Made by a program: the position numbers and the translations under genes. A DNA stretch of 64,000 nucleotides. Origin: Actinocorallia sp. API 0066 (lineage in GTDB: Bacteria; Actinomycetota; Actinomycetes; Streptosporangiales; Streptosporangiaceae). The notes under the pieces were generated by a model, which saw nothing but the letters and a program-made list of their open reading frames with translations, did not search any database and was not told the origin of the DNA. Shown piece after piece: positions 63,107 through 64,000 of the stretch (position 1 is its first letter; each line of letters opens with the position of its first letter). The stretch spans positions 1 through 64,000 of the forward strand of contig NZ_JAJLQY010000014.1 of the NCBI RefSeq assembly GCF_020991275.1. The letters are read 5' to 3'.

Positions 63107-63140
63107 GCCCCGGAGCGGCGGTTTCGCGCCGCTCCGGGGC
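63107..63140 (-). terminator. Strong hairpin between BMP lipoprotein and ATPase genes
   Basis: A 14-bp perfect stem, GCCCCGGAGCGGCG with its complement and a GTTTCG loop. It is placed 10 nt after the BMP stop codon. No clear U-tract, so it may act as an RNA-stabilising or attenuating element rather than a full terminator. Confidence 0.7.
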
Positions 63141-63149
63141 AGGTCGGGA

Positions 63150-64000
63150 TCAGCCCTTCGGCTGAGCCGCGGACTTGATGGTGATCGCGCCCGAGACGAT
63201 GTCGGCCTTGATCTTGTCAAGCTCGGCCTTCACGTCGGCCGGGACCTTGGCGTCGTACTGGTGGAACGGCGCCAGGCCGGTGCCGCCGTTCTCCAGGGTG
63301 CCGAGGTAGCCGCCGGTCAGGTCGCCCGCGCCGGCCTTGGTGATGGCCTCCTCGACGGCGCCCGCGACGTTCTTCAGCACCGAGGTGAGGAACACGTCGC
63401 AGTACTCGGCGACGGACTCGCAGCCGTCGGAGTCGACCCAGATGACCGAGACCTTGCCGCCGGACTCCTTGGCCGCCGCGGCCGCGCCGAGGCCGGTGCC
63501 GCCCGCGACCGGGAAGATCACGTCGGCGCCCTGCTCGATGAAGCCCTTGGAGATGGTCTTGCCCTTGGCCTGGTCGCCGAAGTCACCCGCGATGGAGCCG
63601 CTGTCGGGCTTGGCGGGGTCCCAGCCGATGACCTCGACCTTCTTGCCCTTCTTCTCGTTGAAGTACTGGACGCCCTCGTAGAAGCCGTCCATGAAGATCG
63701 TGACGGGCGGGATCGCCAGGCCGCCGAAGGTCGCGACCTTGCCGGTCTGCGACGTCGCCGCGGCGAGGTAGCCGGCCTGGAAGGAGCTCTGCGCGGTGTT
63801 GAACTGCATGCCGTAGACCTTCTGGCCCTCGACCGAGCCGGAGTCGACGATCGCGAACTGCTGGTTCGGGTTGTCCTTCGACGCCTGGGTGGTGGCGTCG
63901 CCCATCAGGCCGCCGACCGTGACGATGGTGTCGCAGCCCTTGTTGATGAGGTTGGTGATGTTCGGGATGTAGTCGTTCTCCGAGGTGGAGGCGACGTAGT
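63150..64000 (-). CDS. BMP-family ABC transporter substrate-binding protein (partial, runs off the window)
   Basis: The frame is open to the right edge, so the N-terminus and expected lipobox are not visible; 283 codons are seen before the stop. NKGCDTIVTVGGLM, QFNTAQSSFQAGYLAA and DGFYEGVQYFNEKKG fit the Bmp/PnrA/Med family, which binds purine nucleosides. VIWVDSDGCESVAEYCDVFL includes two Cys that could form a disulphide. The genes downstream encode the ATPase and both permeases. With the purine nucleoside phosphorylase at 50 kb the genome neighbourhood can import and cleave purine nucleosides. Confidence 0.93.
   Translation of the reverse strand, partial: YVASTSENDYIPNITNLINKGCDTIVTVGGLMGDATTQASKDNPNQQFAIVDSGSVEGQKVYGMQFNTAQSSFQAGYLAAATSQTGKVATFGGLAIPPVTIFMDGFYEGVQYFNEKKGKKVEVIGWDPAKPDSGSIAGDFGDQAKGKTISKGFIEQGADVIFPVAGGTGLGAAAAAKESGGKVSVIWVDSDGCESVAEYCDVFLTSVLKNVAGAVEEAITKAGAGDLTGGYLGTLENGGTGLAPFHQYDAKVPADVKAELDKIKADIVSGAITIKSAAQPKG

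Overview
The window is high-GC actinobacterial chromosome: frequent GTG and TTG starts, G/C-ending codons, stop/start overlaps, WhiJ-like XRE/DUF397 and XRE/DUF6879 loci, an acyl-CoA carboxylase set, a Tad pilus locus and a type VII-like ATPase. Gene content and order (cyclase-birA, accD-accE, accA, lpdA/deoD/pmmB) suggest the Streptosporangiales, perhaps a Thermomonosporaceae genus such as Actinomadura. That placement is inferred from sequence reading only. I see no tRNA, rRNA, CRISPR array or intact insertion sequence.

Region by region. 0-8 kb (minus strand): mutT1 overlapping ppk, an adenylate cyclase, biotin protein ligase and PEP carboxylase. 8-12 kb (plus): propionyl/acyl-CoA carboxylase beta and epsilon subunits, a NYN nuclease-like protein and a lipoprotein. 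12.2-21.4 kb (minus): a complete-looking Tad operon (CpaB, CpaE, TadA, TadB, TadC, Flp pilin, three pseudopilin/TadG-like genes), closed by a membrane protein that joins an outward LysM domain to a cytoplasmic SARP-like winged helix plus BTAD. 21.7-26.4 kb: an EccC/EssC-like ATPase with a convergent WXG100 gene. 26.6-28.4 kb: the biotinylated alpha subunit, partner of the beta/epsilon genes 17 kb away.

28.4-48.1 kb is accessory: an XRE/DUF6879/small-protein trio; a coupled FMO/BASS-transporter/SDR operon; a secreted glycine-rich protein; a TetR/MFS pair sharing an operator, the MFS gene apparently carrying a large in-frame internal deletion; a divergent MmgE/PrpD and aldehyde dehydrogenase pair; a DUF2079 membrane protein beside a decayed copy of its own 3' end; and a visibly less GC-rich island of unrecognised genes at about 42-48 kb. 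From 48.2 kb core genes return: phospho-sugar mutase, purine nucleoside phosphorylase, a GGCT-like protein and the flavoprotein LpdA. Then come an XRE/DUF397 pair (the DUF397 protein internally duplicated), a lipoprotein/peptidoglycan-binding adaptor/ABC transporter operon, a PH-domain membrane protein, and a BMP-type nucleoside ABC importer that runs off the right edge.

Functional links: BirA biotinylates the alpha subunit, which works with the beta and epsilon subunits. The BMP importer and purine nucleoside phosphorylase fit nucleoside salvage. The Tad genes form one export and assembly machine with a possible wall-sensing regulator. The most noteworthy item for follow-up is the LysM-SARP membrane protein. 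Others are the TetR/MFS operator pair with its deleted pump, the DUF2079 duplication remnant, and a recurring 16-bp palindrome.
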